Below, in pieces: positions 8,892 to 17,021 of a stretch of 64,000 nucleotides of DNA (positions within the stretch are counted from its first letter, which is position 1; the number at the start of each line of letters is the position of its first letter). The stretch spans positions 62,001-126,000 of the forward strand of contig NZ_JAKRMY010000002.1 of assembly GCF_022346005.1 (NCBI RefSeq), written 5' to 3'. This DNA comes from Corynebacterium sp. ACRPS. Lineage in GTDB: Bacteria > Actinomycetota > Actinomycetes > Mycobacteriales > Mycobacteriaceae. The notes beneath the pieces are model-generated. The model was given only the letters and a program-made list of their open reading frames with translations, ran no database searches and was not told where the DNA came from. The position numbers and the translations under genes were made by a program.

Positions 8892-10456
8892 GTACAGCTC
8901 CTTCCGCTTAAAAGTTCCACACTGGTCACACGCGATCCGCCGTGATCCGCGGAAACAATCTTGCTCCATTCCTCGGGGTTGGTTGAGGTGGGCATGTATT
9001 CCGATTCCGCCTGCTCGGCGGCGATGGCGGCACGCAGGTGCTGCTTGCCGATGCCCCCTTTAACGCCCCCATCGCCTTCCTCCGCGGCGCGCTGCGCACC
9101 GTGGTCCGATAAAGCCTCCTTGATGGCTAGCTTCTTAGCCCGGGCCAAGATATTGGCAATCATCGCGCCAGAGACGAAATCGCGGTAGTGCAGGACCTGG
9201 CGCTGCCCATTGCTAAAGTGCAGCTGGGCAAAAGGCCTATCGCTATAGAGCTCATCTACGGCATCGCCGATGAGCTCGTCAATATCGCCCTCGTGTGGAA
9301 TGGATGGATCGAAGTGGCGGGCGAAAATCTCGCGCGCGCCGCGCTTGGTAGGCCGATTGATGCGCACCTTCATATCCAGCCGGCCCGGGCGCATGATGGC
9401 GGGGTCAATGAGCTCTTCCCGGTTGGTGGCGCCGATGATGACCACATTGCTGAGGCCCTCCACGCCATCGAGTTCCGTCAGCAGCTGGGGAACGACGGTG
9501 GTTTCCATATCGGATGAGACCCCAGATCCACGGGTGCGGAAAATGGATTCCATCTCATCAAAGAAGATGACCACGGGGCGATCCGCGCTGGCCTGGGCGA
9601 GCTCGCGGGCGCGCTCAAAAATTAGCCGGATGCGGCGCTCGGTTTCGCCGACGTACTTATTCAGCAGCTCTGGGCCCTTAACATTGAGGAAGTAGCTGGA
9701 TCCGTCTCCCCCCATTTGGGTAGACAGGGAATTAGCCACGGCCTTAGCAATGAGCGTCTTTCCGCAGCCGGGTGGGCCATAAAGCAATACGCCCTTGGGC
9801 GGTTGCAGGCCATATTGCCGGTAGAGCTCGGGATGGATAAAGGGCAGCTCGACGGAATCGCGGATCTGCGAAATCTGCTCATCCAATCCGCCGATGTCCT
9901 CGTAGCGCACATCGGGCACTTCTTCCAGCGAGAGCTGGGATACCTCTGCTTGATCCACCTTTTCCACGGCCACGGAAGCCTTGGTATCTAACAGCACCAC
10001 CTCGCCCGCGCGTACGCTTTCTTGCAGCGCCTGTGCGAGCAGGACGACGCGGTTATCCCCCGCGGAATTAGCCACGACGGCCCGGCGCTGGTCCAAGCGC
10101 TCGACCACGGTGGCAAGCTCGCCGGTGCTCGTAGGAGCGCAGCCTTCGACGACCACGAAGCCATCGCCCAACCGGACCTGTTGGCCCACCTGCAGGCTGC
10201 CCGGCTCCACGTTGGGGGAGACCTTGAGCTGCATGACGCGGCCGTTGGTATAGACCTCCGCGGTGGTGCCTACCTCGCTTTGGTGCGGGGAGTAGGCCAA
10301 AAAGACGCCATAGGTAGAGGCTGGCTCTGCAAGCGCATTGACCTCAGCAAATAACTGCTCGAGCTCGGCGCGCGATTTCTGTAGTAGCTCCACCAGCTTT
10401 TGATTGCGCGCAGCAAGCTGGCTGAGTTGCCGCTTATTATCCGTGGCTTCATCCAT
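8876..10456 (-). CDS. arc: AAA ATPase forming ring-shaped complexes (ARC/Mpa)
   Basis: Hexameric unfoldase that recognises pupylated proteins (526 aa). It has an N-terminal coiled coil (residues about 8-45), a double OB region (50-165) and an AAA module with Walker A GPPGCGKT (227-234), Walker B VIFFDE (296-301) and a sensor/arginine-finger region around IMRPGRLD. The C-terminus ends in SCTWPAC and lacks the GQYL-type penultimate-tyrosine tail that docks mycobacterial Mpa to the 20S proteasome. Corynebacteria lack the proteasome, and in C. glutamicum ARC disassembles pupylated ferritin. Start: ATG at 10456; the ribosome-binding site is weak. Confidence 0.95.
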   Translation of the reverse strand: MDEATDNKRQLSQLAARNQKLVELLQKSRAELEQLFAEVNALAEPASTYGVFLAYSPHQSEVGTTAEVYTNGRVMQLKVSPNVEPGSLQVGQQVRLGDGFVVVEGCAPTSTGELATVVERLDQRRAVVANSAGDNRVVLLAQALQESVRAGEVVLLDTKASVAVEKVDQAEVSQLSLEEVPDVRYEDIGGLDEQISQIRDSVELPFIHPELYRQYGLQPPKGVLLYGPPGCGKTLIAKAVANSLSTQMGGDGSSYFLNVKGPELLNKYVGETERRIRLIFERARELAQASADRPVVIFFDEMESIFRTRGSGVSSDMETTVVPQLLTELDGVEGLSNVVIIGATNREELIDPAIMRPGRLDMKVRINRPTKRGAREIFARHFDPSIPHEGDIDELIGDAVDELYSDRPFAQLHFSNGQRQVLHYRDFVSGAMIANILARAKKLAIKEALSDHGAQRAAEEGDGGVKGGIGKQHLRAAIAAEQAESEYMPTSTNPEEWSKIVSADHGGSRVTSVELLSGRSCTWPAC

Positions 10457-10538
10457 GCACACCACTTTAACGCGCGACAAGGTATGAGCGAGGCCACTTT
10501 AGTATTTAATTACACCCGTGTACTTAAAATTGTGCACC

Positions 10539-11375
10539 TTATTTGCGGGCGCGGCGCTGGGGGCGCGGCGGGGTGACGCCATCGGCAAGCCGCCTGGTCC
10601 AAATTAGGAATGCGGTGTGCGCATTCATGCGGTGCTCCGGGCGGGTGGCTAGGCCTTCTACCTTCCACTCGCGCACGAGGGATTCCCACGCCTTCGGTTC
10701 GGTAAAGCATTGTAGCTCGCGGATGCCCTCCATGACCTTCATCAGCTGCGGGACCGTTGCCACATAGGTCATGAACACGCCGCCAGGGATCAGCAGATCG
10801 CGCACGGTCTCCAGGTTCTCCCAAGGCTCCAGCATGTCCAAGATGATGCGGTCGACGGGGCCACCGAGGTCCTCAGCGGTGACATCACCGAGATCGCCTA
10901 GGCGCGGCGACCACCACTCGGGGCGAGCGCCAAAGTATTCCTCGACGTTATCGACCGCGTACTCCAGGTGATCATCGCGGATTTCATAGGAATAGACGTG
11001 GCCTTCGGGGCCCACGGCGCGCAGGAGGGACATCGACAAGGCGCCGGAGCCCGCACCGGCCTCAAGCACGCGGGCGCCCATGAAGATATCGCCCTCGACC
11101 AAGATTTGTGCGGCGTCCTTGGGGTAAATGACGGCGGCACCGCGCGGCATCGATAAGACGTGATCCACCATGAGGTGGCGGAAGAGCAGGAAGGACGAGC
11201 CCAAGGTGGACTCGATGACGGAACCTTCATCCATCCCCATGATGTCATCGTGGTTGATTATGCCTTTATGGGAATGGAACTGGCCTCCTTCTTTCAAAAT
11301 GACCGTGTAGTGGCGACGCTTAGCGTCCGTCAGCTGCACGCGGTCGCCATAGGAAAAGGGGCCAGAATAAGCCAT
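10539..11375 (-). CDS. trmI: tRNA (adenine(58)-N1)-methyltransferase TrmI
   Basis: Makes m1A58 in the T-loop of tRNAs using S-adenosylmethionine. The 278 aa chain has the family N-terminal beta domain (GPFSYGDRVQL), then a Rossmann SAM-binding motif (VLEAGAGSGALSMSLL, from residue 103) and the conserved IILDMLEPW with the catalytic aspartate. A GAGGAG site precedes the ATG at 11375. It lies 28 bp downstream of apeB and 82 bp upstream of arc, whose promoter probably lies in that gap. Linkage of trmI to the Pup genes is common in actinobacteria. Confidence 0.95.
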   Translation of the reverse strand: MAYSGPFSYGDRVQLTDAKRRHYTVILKEGGQFHSHKGIINHDDIMGMDEGSVIESTLGSSFLLFRHLMVDHVLSMPRGAAVIYPKDAAQILVEGDIFMGARVLEAGAGSGALSMSLLRAVGPEGHVYSYEIRDDHLEYAVDNVEEYFGARPEWWSPRLGDLGDVTAEDLGGPVDRIILDMLEPWENLETVRDLLIPGGVFMTYVATVPQLMKVMEGIRELQCFTEPKAWESLVREWKVEGLATRPEHRMNAHTAFLIWTRRLADGVTPPRPQRRARK

Positions 11376-11403
11376 GCCGCAAAACTCCTCGAGGTTGTGG
11401 GTA

Positions 11404-12657
11404 CTAACCCTTCAAGTATGCCTCAAGAGCCCGCGAGAGCCATATTTGGTCCTGCTCGCCCACCATCTCGCGCGCGGAGTGCATCGACAGCATCGGCACG
11501 CCCACATCGACGGTGTCGATACCCAGCCGCGTTGCGGTAATCGGGCCGATGGTCGAGCCGCACGGCACATCGTTATTGCCCACGAAACGCTGCACCGGAA
11601 CCCCACCCTTGGCACACGCGGTCTCCCACAGAGCAATCGTCTGTGCATCTGAGGCGTAGCGCTGGTTGCCGTTGATCTTGGTCACTGGGCCCTGCCCAAT
11701 GATCGGCTGGTGGGTGGGGTCGTGCTTATCCGCGTAATTGGGGTGCACCGAGTGCGCGGCATCGGCAGACACGCAGCTGGAGCGAGCGAACATCTGGAAT
11801 CGCTCTTCCTCATTAGCCCCCAGCGCGCGGGCGGTGCGGGTTAGCACGTCCTGCAGGATCGGTCCGGCGGCACCATAGCGGGAACTCGAGCCCACTTCCT
11901 CGTGGTCAAAGGCCATCATGACCAAAATATCGGAGCCGTCATAGTCCTGCGCAGCGCTTTGCATGGCCTCCAGCGAGGCGTGCACCGAAGATAGGTTATC
12001 CATGCGGCCAGCCGCGATAAACTTTTCGCCCGCGCCAAAGACGGCACCCCGGGCGGCATCGGCGGTAATCAGGTTGAAGGAAGCAATATCCTGCTTGGCG
12101 ATGCCCGCCTGCTCCCCCACCACCTGCAGGATCGACGCCTCTTCATCGCCGACCGTCAGCACCGGCTGCATGTGCTTTTGGCGGTCCGGCTTGAACTCAT
12201 CCTTGCGGTACAAGTGAATGGCCAGCGAAGGAAGGCGCAGGACTGGACCCGTATTCACGAGGTGCTGGCGCCCATCCGTGGTCACCACCTGGCCGGCGAC
12301 GGTAAGTTCACGATCAAACCACGTGTGCAGCAAGGCACCGCCGTAGATTTCCACCGCGACCTGTTGCCAACCTACAGCCGAAAAATCGGGCGTGGGCTTG
12401 AGCGCCAGCCCCGGCGAATCAGTATGCGAGCCAACGATGCGGAAACCGGAGTTCTTATCGGCGCCTTCCGGCACGTACCACGCGGCAACCGCACCGCCGC
12501 GGACCATGACGTGCCCGCCTGGTGCGGCCGACCAGTCCTCGCGCTCATCCTGAACCTGGAAGCCAGATTCTTGCAGCTGGCGCGCTACCTCATGCGCGGC
12601 GTGGTACGACGACGGCGAGGCCGCCAAGAAATCAAGGAACTTATCGGTATAACTCAT
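11404..12657 (-). CDS. apeB: M18 family aspartyl aminopeptidase
   Basis: Cytosolic dinuclear-zinc aminopeptidase that removes N-terminal Asp/Glu from peptides (417 aa, normal length). Metal-binding motifs are visible: GSHTDSPGLALKP (His/Asp), AAGRMDNLSS (bridging Asp), FDHEEVGSSS (catalytic and metal Glu) and SMHSAREM near the C-terminus (last His). The ATG at 12657 begins MSYTDKFLDFL. It is divergent from the RecB-like gene, with a 46 bp shared promoter region, and 28 bp upstream of trmI on the same strand. Confidence 0.93.
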   Translation of the reverse strand: MSYTDKFLDFLAASPSSYHAAHEVARQLQESGFQVQDEREDWSAAPGGHVMVRGGAVAAWYVPEGADKNSGFRIVGSHTDSPGLALKPTPDFSAVGWQQVAVEIYGGALLHTWFDRELTVAGQVVTTDGRQHLVNTGPVLRLPSLAIHLYRKDEFKPDRQKHMQPVLTVGDEEASILQVVGEQAGIAKQDIASFNLITADAARGAVFGAGEKFIAAGRMDNLSSVHASLEAMQSAAQDYDGSDILVMMAFDHEEVGSSSRYGAAGPILQDVLTRTARALGANEEERFQMFARSSCVSADAAHSVHPNYADKHDPTHQPIIGQGPVTKINGNQRYASDAQTIALWETACAKGGVPVQRFVGNNDVPCGSTIGPITATRLGIDTVDVGVPMLSMHSAREMVGEQDQIWLSRALEAYLKG

Positions 12658-12703
12658 GCCTTCTAGCTTGCCACGAAACGATCAGCGATAGGCTAGATAC
12701 ACC

Positions 12704-13531
12704 ATGGCTACTACATCAACTCCCCGCCCCCGTCCCCTTGCCCTGTCGCCCTCGCGCGCCTCCGACTACCAGCAGTGCCCGCTGCTCTACCGTTTCCGGG
12801 CCATCGACAAGATTCCCGAGCCCAAGACCATCGCCCAAGTTAAGGGAACCCTGGTCCACGCGGTCCTAGAAGAAACGCATAAGCTCCCGCGTGAAGAGCG
12901 CACCTACCCAGCAGCGGTAAAGATGATCAAACCGAGCTGGGCCGCGATGACAGAAGAGGACGCTGAACTGCTCGAGCTCGTGCCCGAAGAAGAAACGTAT
13001 GACTTCTTCGTCGCCGCCCGCGAGCTGCTCAAGGGCTATTTTCAGATGGAAAACCCGCAGGGCTTCGACTGCCAAGAAACCGAGATGTATGTCAATACAG
13101 TCTTGCCCAATGGCGTGCCCGTGCGCGGGTTTATTGACCGCGTGGACCGCGCCCCCACCGGCGAGGTGCGCGTCGTGGATTATAAGACGGGAAAGAAACC
13201 AGCACCCCGGTTTTCCCAGAGCGCCCAATTCCAGATGCGCTTTTACGCCCTGGTGTACTGGCGCCTGCTGGGCATCATCCCCCACCAACTGCGGCTGATG
13301 TATCTCAAGGTGCTGGACTCGATGTTTTTAGCTCCTACCCAGGAAGAACTCGAATACTTCGAGCGCGATCTAGGCCAACTGTGGGCCAAGATTGAGGCCG
13401 ATGGGCGCGCCGGGGACTTTCGCCCGAAACGCTCCAAGCTCTGTAATTGGTGCGCGCATCAGGCGATCTGCCCCGAATTTGGCGGCACGCCGCCGGAGTA
13501 CCCGGGGTGGCCGGGCTCCGCGGCGGATTAG
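12704..13531 (+). CDS. RecB-family nuclease with Fe-S cluster (PD-(D/E)XK, Cas4/AddB-like)
   Basis: Predicted DNA exonuclease of 275 aa. The nuclease core is present: GFIDRVDR and VRVVDYKTGKKP give the D-...-D-x-K catalytic set. Four cysteines, C25 in DYQQCPLLYRF and C247, C250 and C256 in CNWCAHQAIC, match the split 4Fe-4S staple of AddB and Cas4 nucleases. There is no helicase partner and no CRISPR array nearby, so this is the stand-alone actinobacterial form, probably a repair nuclease. It converges on fhs with only 6 bp between stop codons. Confidence 0.88.
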   Translation: MATTSTPRPRPLALSPSRASDYQQCPLLYRFRAIDKIPEPKTIAQVKGTLVHAVLEETHKLPREERTYPAAVKMIKPSWAAMTEEDAELLELVPEEETYDFFVAARELLKGYFQMENPQGFDCQETEMYVNTVLPNGVPVRGFIDRVDRAPTGEVRVVDYKTGKKPAPRFSQSAQFQMRFYALVYWRLLGIIPHQLRLMYLKVLDSMFLAPTQEELEYFERDLGQLWAKIEADGRAGDFRPKRSKLCNWCAHQAICPEFGGTPPEYPGWPGSAAD

Positions 13532-13537
13532 CTCCTT

Positions 13538-15205
13538 TTAGAACAGTCCGGATACCGTGCCATCGGCGGCGACGTCGATATTATTGGCCGCCGGCTTCTT
13601 AGGCAGGCCCGGCATGGTCATCACGTTGCCGGTCAGCACCACAATGAACCCGGAACCGGTGCGCGGCAGCAGCTCGCGCACGTGCAGCGTGTGTCCTTCC
13701 GGGGCACCCAATGCCGTTGCTTCATCGGAGAAGGAATACTGCGTCTTGGAAATGACTACGGGCAGTTTATCCCAGCCATTGTCCTTGATGTACTGCAAGT
13801 CTTTCACGGCCTTGGAGCCGTATTCCACGCGGTCCGCGCGGTAGATCTCGCGGGCGATGGTCTCGATGGAGGCCTCGATGCCTTCTTCTGGATCGTAGAG
13901 TTGCTGCGCGCCGCCCTCGAGGTTCTCCAACAGGGCCTCGGCCAGCTTCGTTGCTCCCGCGCCGCCTTCAGCCCAGACATTGGCCTCTTCTAGGGCCACG
14001 CCGAAGTCCTTAGCCCAATCGCGCATGAACTGGCGCTCCGCCTCGGTATCGGACCAGAAGAGGTTCAGCGCGACGACGGGCTTGATCCCAAACTTGCGCA
14101 GGTTTTCTACGTGGCGCTCAAGATTGACGATGCCCTTCTGCAGCGCCTCGAGGTTTTCCTCGGTGAGCTTATCCTTGGCAGCGCCCCCGTTGTACTTCTG
14201 CGAGCGAATCGTCGCCACAACCACCGCGCCGGCCACGTCCAGGTCACCAAACCGGGACTTGATATCCATAAACTTCTCGCCGCCAAGATCTGCGCCGAAG
14301 CCGGCTTCAGACAGCACGATATCGCCGAACTGCAGCGCGGTCTGCGTCGCCAGCAAGGAGTTGCAGCCGTGCGCGATATTGGCGAAAGGACCACCGTGCA
14401 CGAGTGCGGGAACCCCGCCGAGGGTTTGAACGAGGTTTGGGTTCAAAGCATCGCGCATCAGCGCGGTCAGCGCGCCTTCCGCATCGAGCTCGCGCGCGGT
14501 CACTGGGCGTTGGTCATAGGTAAAGCCGACGGTGATATCGCCTAGGCGCTGCTTGAGGTCTTCGAGGCTCGTCGCCAAGCACAAAATGGCCATGATTTCG
14601 GAGGCGGCCGTAATGGTAAAGCCAGTTTCTGCCGGTACGCCGTGCGCAGAGCCGCCGAGCCCGGTGACCACATTGCGCAGTGCGCGGTCGTTCACGTCGA
14701 CGCAGCGCTGCCAAGTGACGCGGCGCGGGTCGATGCCCAGCTGATTGCCCTGGTGGATGTGATTGTCGATGATGGCCGCCAGCGTATTCGTTGCCGCGGC
14801 AATGGCGTGGAAGTCACCGGTGAATTGCAGGTTGATATCCTCCATCGGCACAATCTGGGCGTAACCGCCACCCGCGGCGCCGCCCTTGATGCCCATGACC
14901 GGGCCCTGGGATGGCTCGCGCAGGGCCACGATAGCCTTCTTCCCGATCTGATCCAGCGCATCGGTCAAGCCGATAAGCACCGTGGATTTACCTTCGCCAG
15001 CAGGTGTTGGGGAGACTCCTGTCACCAGCACGAGCTTGCCGCGCTTGTCTTTGGCGTAGTCCACCTTGGTGATATCCACCTTGGCTTTCGTGGAACCAAA
15101 GGGAATTACTGCATCTTCGGGGATGCCTGCTTTGGCTGCGATCTCCCCAATCGGCTGCAGGTTATGGGCTTGTGCGATTTCAACATCGGATGGCTGCGTA
15201 GTCAT
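13538..15205 (-). CDS. fhs: Formate--tetrahydrofolate ligase
   Basis: ATP-dependent synthesis of 10-formyl-tetrahydrofolate from formate, feeding purine and fMet formation. The 555 aa protein has the family P-loop (TPAGEGKSTVLIGL), EPSQGPVMGIKGGAAGGGYAQ and NLFWSDTEAE. The start is taken at the ATG at 15205 (MTTQPSDVEIA); an upstream in-frame ATG at 15232 would add nine residues, and neither has a strong ribosome-binding site. It is monocistronic, with hairpins between it and the upstream dicarboxylate carrier gene. Confidence 0.95.
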   Translation of the reverse strand: MTTQPSDVEIAQAHNLQPIGEIAAKAGIPEDAVIPFGSTKAKVDITKVDYAKDKRGKLVLVTGVSPTPAGEGKSTVLIGLTDALDQIGKKAIVALREPSQGPVMGIKGGAAGGGYAQIVPMEDINLQFTGDFHAIAAATNTLAAIIDNHIHQGNQLGIDPRRVTWQRCVDVNDRALRNVVTGLGGSAHGVPAETGFTITAASEIMAILCLATSLEDLKQRLGDITVGFTYDQRPVTARELDAEGALTALMRDALNPNLVQTLGGVPALVHGGPFANIAHGCNSLLATQTALQFGDIVLSEAGFGADLGGEKFMDIKSRFGDLDVAGAVVVATIRSQKYNGGAAKDKLTEENLEALQKGIVNLERHVENLRKFGIKPVVALNLFWSDTEAERQFMRDWAKDFGVALEEANVWAEGGAGATKLAEALLENLEGGAQQLYDPEEGIEASIETIAREIYRADRVEYGSKAVKDLQYIKDNGWDKLPVVISKTQYSFSDEATALGAPEGHTLHVRELLPRTGSGFIVVLTGNVMTMPGLPKKPAANNIDVAADGTVSGLF

Positions 15206-15277
15206 GGCACCTACCCTACCGATTTCTGGCATAAGCCAAGTCGCATGGGGGTATGAAGTGTGAGACGGAACATTTCT

Positions 15278-15332
15278 TATGGTGGAGCTTCCACATAAAA
15301 GTGGCGCCCTCTCCGCGGAGAAGACGCCACTG
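15278..15332. terminator. Two adjacent hairpins between dcu and fhs
   Basis: A near-perfect inverted repeat at 15278-15299 (TTATGGTGGAG/CTTCCACATAA) sits beside a second stem whose arms are AGTGGCG and CGCCACT (about 15300-15332) with an inner CTCCGCGGAG. They lie just after the stop of the carrier gene (minus strand), so they probably end that transcript. There is no long T-run. Confidence 0.55.
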
Positions 15333-15354
15333 GGAGTGCAAGCTAGAGGACTCG

Positions 15355-16662
15355 CTAAATGATTACCGCGCCGAGTGCGTAGCCAAGGAGCACGGAACCG
15401 GCGATGCTGACCACGCCAGGGATGAGGAATGGGTGGTTGAATACGGCCTTGCCGATCTTGGTCGTGCCCGTATCATCCATTTCGACTGCTGCCAGCAACG
15501 TGGGGTACGTAGGCAGGATGAACAGAGCAGAAACTGCCGGGAATGCGGCCACAGCGGTAACCGGGCTTACTCCCAACGCCAACGCGGCGGGCATGAGCGC
15601 CTTGGTGGTAGCAGCCTGCGAGTACAGCAGGGCTGCGGCGAAGAAGAGCACCACTGCCAGCAACCATGGCGAAGCTTCAATGACGTCACCAGCCAAGGCT
15701 TGAATATCGTCCAAGTAGTGGTTGATAAGGGTGGTTCCCAACCACGCGACACCCAGCACACAGATGCAGGCGGACATGCCCGATTTAAATACCGGGGTAT
15801 TGAGGACGTCAGCGGCCGGGATCTTGGTCTTGAGCACGATGATCGTCGCGGCCGAAAGCATGACCGTCATAATCGCCTCATTGCGCGGCAGCGTTGGATC
15901 CGTGATGAGCCCAACTTGTTCGGAAGAAATGGTAGCCCATGCCATGACGATAACGATGGCGATAAGGAAGATAACGACGGAAGACTTAGCGCCTTCCTTG
16001 GGCTCATATTTGCTAGCACCAATCGGCTCTTTGACCAGGCCCTGCGCCTTGCGCTCTTGGTACACAGGGTCATCTTCCAGCTCCTTACCAAACTTATTGG
16101 CCAGCCAAGCTGCGGGGAAGATGGACAAAAAGGTAGCTGGAATCAACACGCCGAGCACTTGGAGGTACCCCACCCCCATAGGTTCAAGCAGACCAGCCAG
16201 GATGACAACTGCAGCAGAAATCGGCGAGGCACAAATACCCATCTGCGCGGCGACGACCGCGATAGATAGCGGGCGCGACGGGCGAACCTTGCCTTCCTTG
16301 GCCACCTCAACGATGACCGGCAGCGTGGAAAAGGAGGTGTGCCCGGTACCAGCTAAGACCGTCATCAACCAGGTCACGATGGGTGCGTAAAACGTAATCT
16401 TCTTGGGGTTTTTGCGCAGGAACTTCTCGGCCACGTGAACCAAATAGTCCATGCCGCCGGCCTTTTGCATCGCGGCGATGGCCGCGATCACCGTCATAAT
16501 GATGGCGATGACGTCGAACGGAATGTCTTCCCTAGTTACGGGAACTCCCGCAACGCCCAAAAGGAGAACGCCTAGGCCACCGGCCATGCCGATGCCTATG
16601 GACCCAATTCTCGCACCTAAGATAATGGCCGCGAGAACGATGACAATATGAATAATAACCAT
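15355..16662 (-). CDS. Anaerobic C4-dicarboxylate transporter, DcuA/DcuB family
   Basis: Integral membrane carrier of 435 aa with about 11-12 hydrophobic segments. Family signatures are clear: TVLAGTGHTSFSTLPVI and RPSRPLSIAVVAAQMGICASPISAAVV. Dcu carriers exchange fumarate, aspartate or malate for succinate. The start is the ATG at 16662 (MVIIHIVIV) with GGAG upstream; a longer reading to 16728 adds unlikely soluble residues. It lies downstream of aspA on the same strand, separated by 359 bp with its own probable promoter. Context suggests aspartate uptake or succinate export linked to aspartase. DcuA and DcuB cannot be told apart by eye. Confidence 0.9.
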   Translation of the reverse strand: MVIIHIVIVLAAIILGARIGSIGIGMAGGLGVLLLGVAGVPVTREDIPFDVIAIIMTVIAAIAAMQKAGGMDYLVHVAEKFLRKNPKKITFYAPIVTWLMTVLAGTGHTSFSTLPVIVEVAKEGKVRPSRPLSIAVVAAQMGICASPISAAVVILAGLLEPMGVGYLQVLGVLIPATFLSIFPAAWLANKFGKELEDDPVYQERKAQGLVKEPIGASKYEPKEGAKSSVVIFLIAIVIVMAWATISSEQVGLITDPTLPRNEAIMTVMLSAATIIVLKTKIPAADVLNTPVFKSGMSACICVLGVAWLGTTLINHYLDDIQALAGDVIEASPWLLAVVLFFAAALLYSQAATTKALMPAALALGVSPVTAVAAFPAVSALFILPTYPTLLAAVEMDDTGTTKIGKAVFNHPFLIPGVVSIAGSVLLGYALGAVII

Positions 16663-16784
16663 GGATACACTCCACACGTTCTCAACTACACGTGGTGGAC
16701 ACACATCAGCATGCCGGTCGTGGACCACCCTTACATTTCTATTTTGCCTTGAATATGTTGTTTTATTTACGCATTCTGCCCGTT

Positions 16785-16800
16785 TGTGTTGCTTCCCACA
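16785..16800. promoter_or_regulatory. Candidate GlxR/CRP-type site
   Basis: TGTGTTGCTTCCCACA has the TGTG-N8-CACA form of the corynebacterial GlxR consensus (TGTGA-N6-TCACA), with the fifth position of each half imperfect. It lies 122 bp upstream of the carrier start, fitting control of C4-dicarboxylate transport by cAMP/GlxR. One match of this quality can arise by chance. Confidence 0.35.
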
Positions 16801-16954
16801 TGTGTTCTACCTCGCGTTATAAACCGTTCGGTATATTTCCATGCCGCTGCACTATGGAAACGGGAGACGTTAGCTCAGGCATTCACGAAAGAGACCGCAC
16901 ACACCATGGAGTACTTTTCCGCTTTCCACGGAAAAACAGCACGGTGTGTGCGGA

Positions 16955-16994
16955 ATGGTGGGCACCACCATGAGGATGGGCATCGCCCACCTCA
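16955..16994 (-). terminator. Tandem hairpins downstream of aspA
   Basis: Stem 1 has arms ATGGTGG and CCACCAT with a 3-nt loop (16955-16971). Stem 2 pairs TGAGG with CCTCA and GGGC with GCCC (16971-16994). They begin 27 nt after the aspA stop on the minus strand. No T-run follows, so they may be a Rho-dependent or RNA-stabilising 3' end rather than a classic intrinsic terminator. Confidence 0.5.
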
Positions 16995-17021
16995 TGCAGC
17001 ACTCCGGCTCGCGAACTTTAC

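Larger units (their letters stand above)
16663..17021. other. Intergenic region between aspA and the dicarboxylate carrier
   Basis: 359 bp with no credible gene. It holds tandem hairpins downstream of aspA (16955-16994), a CRP/GlxR-like site (16785-16800) and AT-rich sequence around 16741-16770 that could provide the carrier's promoter on the minus strand. The split suggests that the carrier can be expressed separately from aspA. Confidence 0.6.
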
